64,000 bases of DNA from Hygrophila difformis (GCA_030278955.1 JAOANR010000008.1:39626148-39690147); one strand, 5' to 3'; shown: positions 46,115 to 56,166, counted from the stretch's first letter. The notes: a model not told the origin generated them from the letters alone. Translations and numbers: made by a program.

Positions 46115-46699
46115 AGATTTTTGTTTTTTAGAAATGACATTATGTGTATTGATCATTAATATTGTATTGATCGACTTAGTTCAGTGCTAACTAATGCAAT
46201 TCAGCGATGATACTTATATTTCGAAAGCGATGATCATTATGCAATTCAGCGATGGAAGTTAGTTTTAATTAAAAAAAATAACCGTGTAGTATTTAATAAA
46301 ATTTACAATGTTTCAGAAATCGCGTAACTAATGCAATTCAGCGAGATATATCTATATAAGAAAGCGATGGTCATAATGCAATTCAGCGATAGAGATTTGT
46401 TAATGAAAAAATAACCGTGTAGTAGTTAATAAAAATTTTACAATGTTTCAGAATTCGCGTAACCGTCTAGTAACGCGATTAATAAAAATTCACCGTCTAG
46501 TAATTAATAAAAAATAACCGTCGAGATTTCACCATGTAGTATTTAACTTCAATTTAACCGCCAAATTTAATTTATCACTGTCGATACTTTCTCTAGGGTT
46601 TTTCAGCGATTTAGCGATTGAGCGTCTACGGCTAACGGCGATTGTTTTTCTGATCAGTGAAACGGTGAAAGGTGATACTTTTCTTTTTTCTTCTGAAGA
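46115..46699 (+). repeat. Intergenic motif array between transposase and Ulp1-like gene
   Basis: The array has copies of ATTCAGCGATG and AAAGCGATG at 46202, 46227, 46247 and 46365 and variants at about 46335, 46385 and 46603. A block of about 130 bases is repeated (GCAATTCAGCGA..., then AACCGTGTAGTA, at about 46196-46320 and 46332-46445), and further ACCGTC-AGTA phrases follow to 46560. It serves as the 3' end of one gene and the upstream region of the next. Confidence 0.75.
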
Positions 46700-49600
46700 A
46701 TGGCTGAAAAAGTGCATACTCAGGTCTGTTGCGTTCCATCTAGCATTTGTCTTTTAAATAAAATCCTGAACGAGAGTGACGGAGATGGAAAGAAAGAGTT
46801 TATTCACGAAACTTGCTTTAGTTGTCTGCTTATGTTCAATATGTGCATGCTCAAGGTTGATCCTGTTATTACTTTGATTAATCAGTGGAGCATTCAGGAG
46901 GAATGTTTTATTATTGATAAAAACCGTCGATGGAGGTTTTCAGATGAAGACATTCATAAAGTATATGGTTTGCCATGGGGAGTCGATAAGTTTATAATAG
47001 ATTTGAAGAATAATGAGATTGGTTATGATTTTGCTGATAAATTTTGTGACAAGTATTCTCTTATTAAGAATAAGAAGGAGCCTAATCGAATACCTGTTAA
47101 GGATCTTAGAGCTATGTTAGAGAATACGGAGAATACTGAAATTCCATTGGACGACTACTGGAGGATGTATGTATTGTTTGCTCTGCAGAAAGTCTTTACT
47201 CCTAACTCAGGGAGGGTTGTAAACAAAAGGTATCTTCAGTTTCTTAGATCTCCGGAAGAAGCTTTAAGGTACAATTGGTGTCATTATATTAGACAATTTC
47301 TGATCAAATCTCTGAATGAGTATAAGGCAAAATTGGATAAGGGAACCAGTGCTCAAGCACGCCCCTGTGGAGACCTGTTTTGCTTAATGGTAATTTTAAT
47401 TTTGTGTTTGTTATGCAATTTATATTTGTTATGTGATTTATATTGTTGATTATGGTCATTGTTTGTTGATTATGTATCTTGTTTGTTTTTGTTTTTTTCA
47501 GCACATGTTTTTTGATTTCTATGAGCGTGAAGAGCTTCATTTGGTTGGATTTACATGTAAAAAGGATCGATACTTGGAGATGGTTGATATTTGGAAGGTT
47601 TTCCCTAATGCAAAGTATCCAGATATTGACTTTAAGAAGAAATCGAAGGCTGTGAAAAGGAATGTGGAAGATGATGATCGAATTAGTACTTTTGTTTCTG
47701 ATCTAAAGAAGAAAAGGAGGGGTGGAAAAGAAGTGGAAGTTGAGCGTGTGAATTCTAGTGCAAATGAACCAACTGTCAATCTTTCTAGGAGTGTGGATGG
47801 AGGAGGAGATGAGCAGTTAGGAGAAAATGAGGATTTGAATGCTAGTGGAAATGAACAAGCTGCCAATCTTACTAGCTTGCACTCTATGTATTCACCCGTG
47901 CATGAAGCTAATGCAAATGAGACAACTGATTCTGAACCAGTTGTCCATCTTTCTGATCACACAATGGACTCTATTGTGAACATTGCTTGCCAATATAGGG
48001 ATGCTAATGCTTCAGACAATGTTGATCCTCTCATAGAAGCATCCAGAGATGATGTTGAAGCTTTAGGTGATCCTGTTCAATCCCCTGCTTTAGGTGATTG
48101 TCTTCAGCCTTCCCTACACCCCCCTTGTGATCAAGATGCAGGTGAACAGTTGATTAATGTGGGTCGACGTCGTGAAGGAGAACAGTCAAATAATCTTGAT
48201 ATAACTGCAAGTGAATGAGAACTCGTGATGGGTATATTAGCAGTAGCTGGAAATGTTGTGATGAGTCAAGGGGGTCCGGAGGTGACAAGTTTGCGGGAAG
48301 GAGGTGATGTAGATGTTGGGAATGTACAAGACAAAACTGAAGAGAGAGTTGCCCCGGAGACTGAAAATTTACTTGAAAATGTACCGAAGGTAGTTTTATA
48401 AATTTTGTACTTCATAATATTTTTTGAAGGTAGTTTCTGACATTCTTTTTTCTTTTTTGCTTTTTCTGTGTTGTTTATTTTTATTGCAGAGATCTTTATT
48501 TCGATTCTGAATCCCTTTCAGTTTCGATTCTTTGAATGTATGTACAGTAACAAAATGTTTGCTATAGGGATTACAGTAACAAAATGTTTTTGATATGTTT
48601 TCTTGTGTGATTTTTAGTTAGCACATGATGGGGCTAAGAAAGATGTAGCACATGATGGGGCTGAGAATCCAGAGGTATTTTAATAGTTTCCAGTGATTGT
48701 TCTTTTGTTTTTCAGCGATGATTTAGTTCACATTTCAGCGACGATATGATGCGCTTTTCAGCGATGATATGATGATTGGTTTGCATTAACTGTTTTAATA
48801 GTTTTTAGCTATATCACTTGTGACGTATATAGAGGTATTTTTTGTAACTTACTATAGTATGTTTGATATATTTTCTTGTGTGATTTTAGTTAGCACATGA
48901 TGGCGCTGAGAAAGATGTATCGAATGTATTGGAGAATCCAGATGTATTTTAATAGTTTTCAGCGATGGTTTGTTATGTTTTAAAGTGATGGTCTGTAGGT
49001 TTTTTTCTAACTTACTCTAGTATGTGTATAGATGCCTGCAAAAGATGTGCCAACCTTTTCTTTGGGCATATCTGAGAATGAGAATGTTGTATCAGATGAG
49101 AATCCAGAGGTATGTTAATAGTTTTCAGCGATGGTTTTTATGTTTTCCAGCGATGGTTTTTATGTTTTTCAGCGATGATACAATGCATATTTCAGCGATG
49201 ATTGATATATTATACTGTGTGAGAAATATTAATAGTTTTCAGCTATATCATCTGTAATTTTCAAGAACAAGCTAAGACAGTTGATAGAGCTAAGACAATC
49301 GAGAAATTGAAGAAGTATATGCCTCGTAGAGTGATGATGATTGATCTCCAACCTATAGAAAAATGCAATAAGTTTACATTCGTGGAGATGACTTATACCC
49401 GATTTAAAGACTATCCAGAATTTGAGGCGTCATATAAATGTACTCCAGAAGAGTTGAATGTGGCTGTTCGGGCTATCATTACAAATATTCTAGGAAAGGT
49501 TGAAGCGAAAAACATGATTGTTTATGATGATAAAGAAATGAACTTGTCCAAGCTTGACATTGAAACACTGAGGGTTGATAGTGATATTGCGGATGTTGTT

Positions 49601-50443
49601 ATAAACTGTTATGCGAAAGTGATCAACCGTCGTGAATTCGAAAGAGCCAACGGGAAACCAATGATGAAATATTATTTTTCATCATTATTTGCTGTGAGTA
49701 TGATATATACATACATACATACATATATATATATATTTAACTTCTTTTTGATGCATGAAATGTTGTATCTTTTGAAACAGACATTTGCAGAGGCAGAGGT
49801 GGATGCAGATTTACCATTAAAAGATGGTGCAGAAATTGTTGATATATTCGTGAAAGATTTCAAGTTTTTCCCTGAAGAAATGATTGATGTGGTGTTGAAT
49901 GCAGAGAATGTAAGATACATTTTTGTTTTGATAATTTTGTTTATATAGTTGATCATTATTAGATTCTAATTATATGTTTACTCAATGTTCCAGTTCTTCT
50001 TCCCATATTGTCGTCAAAACCATTGGGTTGCTTTTTCTGTTGATATGAGAAAGAGAAGAATTTTTTACTTCAACAGCAAGAATGCTGAAGGCGGGTGGAC
50101 AGCTGATTATAACGTTTTGAATAGGATATGGTATAACTTCAGGATGCTGGGAAATACACTGATGAATTCTGAAAAATGATTTGCATCATATCGTATGCTT
50201 TTCTCGCCGTTGGCAGAGCAGAAAGATGAGCACAGCTGTGGTGTTTTTGTCATGTCATATATGGATTATTGGGAAGGATTAATTATGGATGACATGTTGG
50301 CAAAAATGAAGAACAAAAGGTACAATCTGCTAAAAAGAGCCAAGGTCTGCGCTCAAATATTGATGTCATGTGTCAATCAAAAGAAAGATTTTGTACTTGG
50401 AGAAGTGAGTAGAGAGATGCATTTGGTTGCCCAGCATAGTTAG
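46700..50443 (+). pseudogene. Ulp1-like (peptidase C48) accessory gene of the MULE
   Basis: Exons by splice signals: 46700-47389 (MAEKVHTQVCCVPSS...; start chosen as the first ATG of the open block), 47502-48389, 48618-48674, 48890-48943, 49032-49109, about 49265-49693, 49781-49909 and 49994-50443. The N-terminal 230 residues include FSDEDIHKVYGLPWGVDKF, a region common in transposon-borne Ulp1 proteins. The middle is acidic and repetitive. The C-terminus has the C48 fold: NHWVAFSVD with the His, FYFNSK where the catalytic Asp is expected (Asn here) and QKDEHSCGVFVMSY with the Cys. In-frame TGA codons at 48216 and 50177 break it. Members remove SUMO; the role in transposition is unknown. Confidence 0.82.
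48618..49109 (+). repeat. Duplicated mini exon-intron units in the Ulp1-like gene
   Basis: Three small exons (57, 54 and 78 bases, all multiples of three) end alike in GAGAATCCAGA(G/T) followed by GTAT(T/G)TTAATAGTTT and then a CAGCGATG motif (CAGTGATT first after the 57-base exon). Two of them start TTAGCACATGATGG. The first exon also contains an internal repeat of GCACATGATGGGGCTRAGAA. They look like tandem copies of one exon plus its following intron. Confidence 0.75.
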
Positions 50444-50534
50444 TCATTTGAGGTAAAGAAACCAGCACCACCTAAGTCAAAAGAGGGTCGGAAAAAGAAA
50501 CAATGATGAATGAAGTGTTTTTTGATGAAAGAAT

Positions 50535-50712
50535 GAACTGTTTTTTTGATCGCTGAAATGTACAGTTTTTTTATCGCTGAAATGTAATTGTTTTGATCGC
50601 TTATATGTACACCTTTTCATCGCTTAAATGTACATTGTTTCATCGCTTAAATGTCTATTATTTAATCGCTTATATATATTGCACTTTTTGTGATTGCTTA
50701 AATGTACATCTC
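50535..50712 (-). repeat. Reverse-orientation motif array after the Ulp1-like gene
   Basis: Seven copies of ATCGCTGAAATGTA / ATCGCTTAAATGTACA appear about every 22-30 bases, opposite in orientation to the motif copies upstream. It lies between the Ulp1-like gene and the next gene. Confidence 0.8.
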
Positions 50713-51274
50713 TCTATTCTTACATGGGCTTTGTAAATTATGGAGTATTATTCTCTATTTGGCTGATTTGAAGCGATTCGGTCATGTTGGGATAGCTGAA
50801 AAAGGAACTGATGTGGATATGGATGTGGATGTGGATCCTGAATATCCTGAGCACATCAGAAATCTAAGGGAAAAAGTGCTACATGAGATAAGGCATAAGA
50901 ACTGGCCAGTGCTGAGAAAGAATGCAAGACAGTACAGACTGATGAACAAGGCTGAGGCAGAGGAGTATCTGAAATATGATCTGGCATAAGATATGTCTTA
51001 TTTAAAGGAAGCCCTGGAAAGAGACATGGTGTCCGCCATGATGGAGCGTTACAGAACTTCTTATCTCGAACTCCTCATGGAATTGGATCAGAAGGCCCTG
51101 GAGCATTGTAACACAGGAAATAAAAACAAGATCATGCATTATGACTACAAAGTCAGAAGTCTAATCTGCAAACGGATCAAAGGAGCATGGGAACTGAAGC
51201 TGGTGAGGATCACCAATCGAGAATTTGTGAGAGATTACTTGAGGATTGCACATAAACAGTTTGGCCAAAAGTAG
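50702..51274 (+). pseudogene. Unidentified MULE gene (about 190 codons with one in-frame stop)
   Basis: The frame is open at 50702-50989 and again at 50993-51274, with only TAA and one codon between, so I infer one gene with a nonsense mutation. The first part has the acidic run DVDMDVDVDPEYPEH and a charged helix. The second (MSYLKEALERDMVSAMMERY...) is helical and basic at its end. No known domain is recognised. Accessory genes of this kind in VANDAL-type MULEs include anti-silencing factors, but no sequence link is shown. Confidence 0.55.
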
Positions 51275-51284
51275 AACAAAAGTT

Positions 51285-51720
51285 CTGAGTTCTGTTGTGA
51301 TATGTTTCTCTTTTTCTGAGTTTTCTGAAATTTCATATTTATACATTCATTTAAGCGACGAATGTTTGTACATGTGATTATCAACGAAGACAGAATCAAT
51401 TTTTCAACGACATTTATATAGCATTTTAAGCGATGGTTCGATATTGTTTTCAGCGATGGACATTAAGCATTTTAAGCGATGGTGATTGATCGTCGTTTTG
51501 ATTTTATGTATGTTGCTGAGTTCTGAGTTCTGTTGTGATATGTTTCTCTTTTTCTGAGTTTTCTGAAATTTCATATTTATACATTCATTTAAGCGACAAA
51601 ATGTTTGTACATGTGAATATAGCATTTTAAGCGATGGTTCTATATTGTTTTCAGCGATTTAAATTAAGCAATTTAAGCGATGCGTATATGTTGTTTTCAG
51701 CGATGGAAGGAAATATATTT
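51285..51720 (+). promoter_or_regulatory. Two tandem copies of the motif-bearing module found in the transposase intron
   Basis: Copies at 51285-51500 and 51525-51720 share GTTCTGTTGTGATATGTTTC, TTTGTACATGTGA and the trio TTTTAAGCGATGG, GTTTTCAGCGATGG, TTTTAAGCGATG with 43395-43645. The second copy lies about 170 bases before the ATG of the third gene. A shared promoter or enhancer is a reasonable inference. Confidence 0.6.
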
Positions 51721-51890
51721 CATTTTTATGGAGTGGCCTAAATGAAATGGGCCTAAATAAAATTAAATGGGCCTCGGAAAATTTTTTAAACTGTTAGCCT
51801 TATAAATTGAATCACATTCATTTCTTGAAACTTCATTTCTAAACCCTAATTTCTCAAAAACGTAATCAGAATCACCTTCATTTCTCAGAA

Positions 51891-52980
51891 ATGTCGTCCA
51901 AAAGAAGATGCACGGGAGAGAGTTCCAGTCGCACATCCGACTTGTTCACACAATGCTGAGAGATGTTCGGGAATTATCTGAAGGATACACATCCGACGTG
52001 TGACAATGCGCGCGGACTGAACGATTTAATAGAAAAAATGTTAAACGCTGGGTATGTGCCGAAGAAGCATCGAGATATTCTTGTTGAGACACAGGTATTC
52101 TTATTGAAATTACAACTGAGTATGCTTAGGAACCTTTTGATTAATGGTTTGAATTGTTTTATGGTTTTAATGGTTAGAATGGTTTTGGTTGGAATTGTTT
52201 TGAACTGATTTATGGTTTTTAATGTTGTTTTGAACTGATTATGGTTGTTCTAGGGTTACGAATTGTTTCAGTGTTTATGTTTGAACTGATTATGGTTGTT
52301 CTAGGGTTATGAGTTGTTTAAGTGTTTATGGTTGTTTTAGTTATTAATTGTTTTGTACTGATTATTGTTGTTTTAGTGTTTTGTTTTGAACTGATTATGG
52401 TTGTTTCTAGGGTTATGAATTGTTTCAGTGATTATGGGTGTTTTAGTGCTATGAATTGTTTTTGTACTGATTATGGTTGTTTTAGTGATTGTTTTGAACT
52501 GATTATGGTTGCTTTTGTACTGATTATGGTTGTTTCAAAAAATTGTTTCAGTGCTATGAATTGCTTTGTACTGATTATGGCATCTTATATTTACATCTTA
52601 TATGTTAATAAGCTATCTTTCTTTTATGTTGAAACACAGGAATTTCTGTTGAAAATTATAACTGAGTATCCTGATATTGAGGCTGCTGAAAAATCTTATA
52701 ACATCGTGTATTCCCCACTTCGAAGCTCTGGATATTCATATTGGTGTCCTCCAAAATGAAGGCAGATCTAATGGTGTTGATGTGAACAGACGTTCATTTG
52801 ATCCCACACAGCTGCGTGAAATATGAAAGCATTATCGCAGCGTTAAAGTCTCATTTGCAAATACTCCAGGGCAGTTGAGAGAACGCAAAAAGGCTTTTAC
52901 AAATATGTGGGAAGATCTGATTCATAGGCTTAGGGCGATGCATCAAGCCATCTCTGATCCTGCTCATATCCCTGCTGTTT
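51891..52980 (+). pseudogene. Unidentified small MULE gene with a recent-looking intron
   Basis: Exon 1 is 51891-52094 (MSSKRRCTGESSSRTS..., TGA at 51957, then MFGNYLKDTHPTCDNARG to LVETQ). Exon 2 starts at 52640 (EFLLKIITEYPDIEAAEKSY) and runs, with frame changes near 52715 and a stop near 52824, to TAA at about 52980. Later text includes FDPTQLREI and FTNMWEDLIHRLRAM. The 5' end of the intron (52081-52129) is a near copy of the end of intron and start of exon 2 (52627-52675). No domain is recognised. The lesions suggest a pseudogene. Confidence 0.5.
52130..52600 (+). repeat. Degenerate tandem repeat filling the intron
   Basis: Words GTTTTGAACTGATTATGGTTG and TTCTAGGGTTATGAATTG in ever-varying order fill the intron of the third gene, with a unit of roughly 60 bases. 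Confidence 0.75.
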
Positions 52981-53217
52981 AATATGTTTGGAATGTTTTT
53001 GAATGACTTTGAATGGTGGTGTTTTGGAATGACTTGTTTTTGTGAAGTTTTGGGATGTTTTTATGACTTTTTGAATGGTGGTGTTGAATGTTTTTATGAC
53101 TTTGTGATTGAATGAAATGTTTTCCTTGGAATTTGATTTATGGTGTTGAATGTTTTATGACTTTGAATGGATTTAACTGATTTACTGTTATGAATTGTTT
53201 CAGTGATTATGGTTTTT
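52981..53217. other. T/G-rich spacer
   Basis: Spacer rich in GTTTTGGAATGACTT-type words, likely the 3' untranslated region of the third gene. No frame or motif array. Confidence 0.4.
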
Positions 53218-54070
53218 ATGATGTATCGCTGAAAAGTATATAGTGAACTCGCTTAAAAGAATAGTTGTTCATCGTTGAAAAGTTATAACATCTCTGCAAA
53301 GCGTATTAGTATCTCGCTTAAAGGAATTTCCAGTCATCGCTGAAAATAATAGTACAATCTCGTTGAAATGAAGCACATACCATCGCTGAAAAGTATAATG
53401 TTCTATCGCTGAAAATAATGATACAAATTAATATGTTTTAATTAGGAATTAATAATTTCGTTAAAAATAAAAACTTATGATGTACCGCTGAAAAGAATAT
53501 TGTGATCTCGCTTAAAGAAATATTTGTTCATCGCTGAAAGGAATACTTATACATCGCTGAAAAGATATATCATCTATGCAAAGTGTATTAGTATCTCGAT
53601 GAAAACTGTTGCACATCTTGGGGGCAAGGAATTGTAAGTCATCGCTGAAAATAATAGTACAACCTCGATGAAATGAAGCACTTTTCATCGCTGAATAGTA
53701 TTATGTTCCCTCGCTGAAAATAATGATGCAAATTAATATGTTTTAGTTAGGAATTAATAATTTCGTTAAAAATAAAAACATATGATGTATCGCTGAAAAG
53801 AATATTGTGATCTCGCTTAAAGAAATAGTTGTTCATCGTTGAAAAGAATAATTATACATCACTGAAAATATATAATATCTCTGCAAAGTGTATTAGAATT
53901 GTAAGTCATCGCTGAAAATAATAGTATAAACTCGATGAAATGAAGGTCCTTTCATCGCTGAAAAGTATTACGTTCCTCGCTGAAAATAATGATACAAATT
54001 AATATGCTTTAGTAAGGAATTAATAATTTCGTTAAAAGTATAACGTGATATCGCTAAAAATAATGATACA
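53218..54070 (-). repeat. Right-end array of reverse motifs in three blocks of about 260-300 bp
   Basis: Blocks begin near 53218, 53478 and 53783 with GATGTAYCGCTGAAAAG and contain CATCGCTGAAAA, CTCGCTTAAAG and ATAATGATACAAATTAATAT in the same order. At least eight exact CATCGCTG copies and a similar number of one-base variants are present. All point toward the element interior, opposite to the motif copies in the left half. Confidence 0.85.
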
Positions 54071-54344
54071 AATTATTATAATTTGTGTCAGTAATACGCT
54101 TTAGTGAATTTTAGTGAATTTTTCTGTTGTAAGATATTTTAGGATACAAATCCGTTTAAGATATGAAGTAAATCCGTTAAAGATACGTACTAATCCGTTA
54201 ATTTCGAAATTAAATAAAACCGTTCCATATTTTTATTGGACAACTTTACCCTTTTGCATTTACAACCCTTGAATTTTAATTGGACGCTCAAGATTTTGGC
54301 CTTGATGTGCTGCGATTTGATGCAATCGCACCTTAACCGGACCC

Positions 54345-54353
54345 GGTTTCCAG
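54345..54353. repeat. 9-bp target duplication of the MULE, right copy
   Basis: GGTTTCCAG, identical to 43048-43056. Confidence 0.9.
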
Positions 54354-54892
54354 TTGATTCACACCTCTATTAAATTAAGGGTTTTATTTCATAATTCCAG
54401 TTACATTCTTTTGATGTGTTTATAGGTAGTGCAATTACAGATTTACATCGCTAATGCAAAATCATTTGAAATTGTTGTATATAAGTATCATAGTGACTCT
54501 CACCCTCTTTTACCTTTGTTTGTAAAACATTACTTCAGAGTGGTTTGGTGGGAAACTAATGTCCACCTAAGTGATGTTTTATTTTATTTTAGCAAGAACT
54601 AATGGTTTATAGGTCTAATTGCATAAGCTCTTCTTACGAGAGTAAGAAAACCATTTTCTGCATTTTTGAGGATATCTTCATATACTGATCCATTTTCTTG
54701 AGCAAGTTCTTCAGAACTTTCTGTAAGGCTTGAATTGTATAGGCATGGATGATGAGAAAATGGCAATTGTTGACGAGGATAATGTTAATTGAGAAAACCT
54801 GCTTTCTCATAGAAAGAATAGCAAAGTCTCACATAGTAAATGCCCAAAGAGGCGATGTATCAAACTTGTTTTCTATTTCGAAAAAAAAAAAG
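54354..54892. other. Right interior of the hAT-like element
   Basis: A/T-rich and non-coding; it resumes the hAT-like element after the MULE. Nothing else is seen. Confidence 0.45.
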
Positions 54893-55104
54893 AAGAAAAT
54901 TTTAAAATTATCCGAATATTTTATCCGTTAAAATTTGAATCCGTTGTATATCCGTCTTGTATTCGTCCCGTATCCGTATCCCGAAATATTTGAATTCGTA
55001 TTCGAATCCGGGCTATTCGTATCCGATTCCATATTCGATAAAAAAATATGGGATAGGATACGGGAAGAGTACTATCCGCCCGTATCCGTCCCGTTTTCAC
55101 CCCT
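54893..55104. repeat. Right terminal inverted repeat with GGATAC/TATCCG subrepeats
   Basis: Partner of 42311-42546. It reads inward on the minus strand from GGGTGAAAACGGGACGGATA through GGATACGGATACGGGACG-type words to GGATAATTTTAAAA. Confidence 0.8.
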
Positions 55105-55193
55105 TGTGAGTAAACCTCTTCTTGTATATGGGTGGCTCCATGGTTTCCACCATTTGGTTGAATTCTCAATTTTCACAATTTATCGATCTTAGT

Positions 55194-55494
55194 TTGGGGG
55201 AAAAAAAACTCAAATCATCCCATAAGCTTGAACAATTTCTATTTCTTAAACAGTCTCATATTAATTAAATTATTCAAATTCATCCACTAAATATGTTAAT
55301 TTTCGTCCAAACCATCTCATCCCCCTTAATCGCGGTTTTAGTTGATGTGTCACCTAAGCTAAAACTGCGATTAAGGGGAGATTGGACGGTTGGGGTGACA
55401 ACTAACATACTTTGGATTTGATAATTCAATTAATATGAGACTCTTTAAAAAAAAATTGTTCAAACTTAGGTATTAATTTAAGTTTTTCTCCAAG
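55194..55494. mobile_element. Foldback MITE, about 300 bp
   Basis: The left arm (TTGGGGGAAAAAAAACTCAA, ..., AAGCTTGAACAATT, ..., CCCCTTAATCGCGGTTTTAG) pairs along its length with the inverted right arm (CTTGGAGAAAAACTTAAATT, ..., AAGTTTGAACAATT, ..., CCCCTTAATCGCAGTTTTAG), leaving a loop of about 20 bases. The target duplication is unclear. Superfamily not assigned. Confidence 0.8.
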
Positions 55495-56010
55495 GGTTTT
55501 GTGCTGGATTGATATAAATGTTGATCATGGACTCATGGTTGTGGTGCTTCATTCAATTCGTCCGGAAATTGATTTCCACTAGTAGAATCTTTCACATGGT
55601 TAATATGTTACAACATGTTCGTATTACGACATTCGTCGAGGGAATATGTTAGAATTGATTTGTGGGTGAGTTCTATGTTGGGCTGGTCGTATGTAACTTA
55701 TGTTTGACATACTTTATCCATCTATGCTTTTCCAATTAGTGTATGATTAATTTTAAGGGTGTCAGGTTTTCTTTTATTTATTTTCCTTTTGTTGAATGTG
55801 TTCCTTTTATATTTTGCGATTTATATTGATTCAGAATCGGGTATCTGACAGTAAAACTAGTAGTTTTCCCGAGTGAAGCTATGTAATTATTATCAATTAT
55901 TGCAGGAAGAGATTTTTCTGAAAGAATATTAGTCTCTAAGGTAATTAGATGGGCCAATATTATAATTGAATGAGCTTCTGGTATGTCTTGGTTCACGGTA
56001 AAAATGCTTC
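55495..56010. other. No gene recognised
   Basis: A/T-rich DNA with one minus-strand open run of 72 codons (55996-55778) that I cannot tie to any family. Confidence 0.35.
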
Positions 56011-56014
56011 ATCA

Positions 56015-56065
56015 CTACAAGAAATTATAGAGAAGACGACGTAAAAACACATTCTCACTACAAGG
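56015..56065. mobile_element. CACTA-like terminal motif, single end
   Basis: CACTACAAGAAATTATAGAG at 56015 and CACTACAAGGG at 56058 resemble CACTA ends (CACTACAAGAAA). No opposite end or 3-bp duplication was found, so this is a truncated or chance terminus. Confidence 0.3.
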
Positions 56066-56147
56066 GTTTGATGAGACATCTATTGAGGAAACTATAAACA
56101 TTAAATAAGAAATGTAGGAAATGAAGTTATTAAATACTAGTAAGTAA

Positions 56148-56166
56148 CCCGTCGAAACTCGACGGG
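56148..56166 (-). promoter_or_regulatory. Helitron 3' terminal hairpin
   Basis: CCCGTCGAGTTTCGACGGG is a perfect 8-bp stem with a 3-base loop, 7 bases before the CTAG end. It acts as the rolling-circle terminator in the model for this group. Confidence 0.85.

Larger units (their letters stand above)
43057..54344 (+). mobile_element. Mutator-like element (MULE), 11.3 kb, with transposase, Ulp1-like gene and extra genes
   Basis: It is flanked by a perfect 9-bp duplication. The ends can be aligned at the same offset: left GTTAGGGTGCAATCAC against right inverted GTTAAGGTGCGATTGC. Further inner similarity includes AAGGGTAGAAAAGTAA versus AAGGGTAAAGTTG. It carries a FAR1/MuDR-type transposase gene (43292-46114), a Ulp1 C48 peptidase-like gene (46700-50443) and two smaller genes. 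MULEs with Ulp1-like genes are known in plants (Kaonashi group). Non-coding parts are filled with copies of TTTTCAGCGATG. Several genes have single lesions, so the copy is probably inactive but young. Confidence 0.88.
42311..55104. mobile_element. hAT-like element with GGATAC-rich ends, split by a MULE
   Basis: The left end GGGTGAAAGTGGGACGGATA matches the inverted right end GGGTGAAAACGGGACGGATA. Both ends continue for about 200 bases packed with GGATAC/TATCCG words (42320-42546 and 54893-55090). GGGTGAAAACGG-type ends with subterminal repeats recall Ac/Ds-like hAT elements. Without the MULE and one copy of its duplication the element would be about 1.5 kb and non-autonomous. No clean 8-bp duplication was found; the flanks ACTCACA and TGTGAGT are inverted, not direct. 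The class is therefore tentative. Confidence 0.6.

Noticed and set aside
49672..49956. Minus-strand frame of 94 codons
   Set aside because: It is the antisense shadow of the Ulp1-like gene and its introns.
43500..54070. Regular short repeats that could suggest a CRISPR-like array
   Set aside because: The motif is 8-12 bases, spacing is irregular, both strands are used, and the setting is a plant transposon.
42301..55114. An 8-bp target duplication for the outer hAT-like element
   Set aside because: No direct match was found at any reasonable border; ACTCACA and TGTGAGT are inverted.
55778..55996. Minus-strand 72-codon frame that might be a Helitron-associated RPA-like fragment
   Set aside because: The resemblance was too slight, and it lies outside the Helitron end at 56137.
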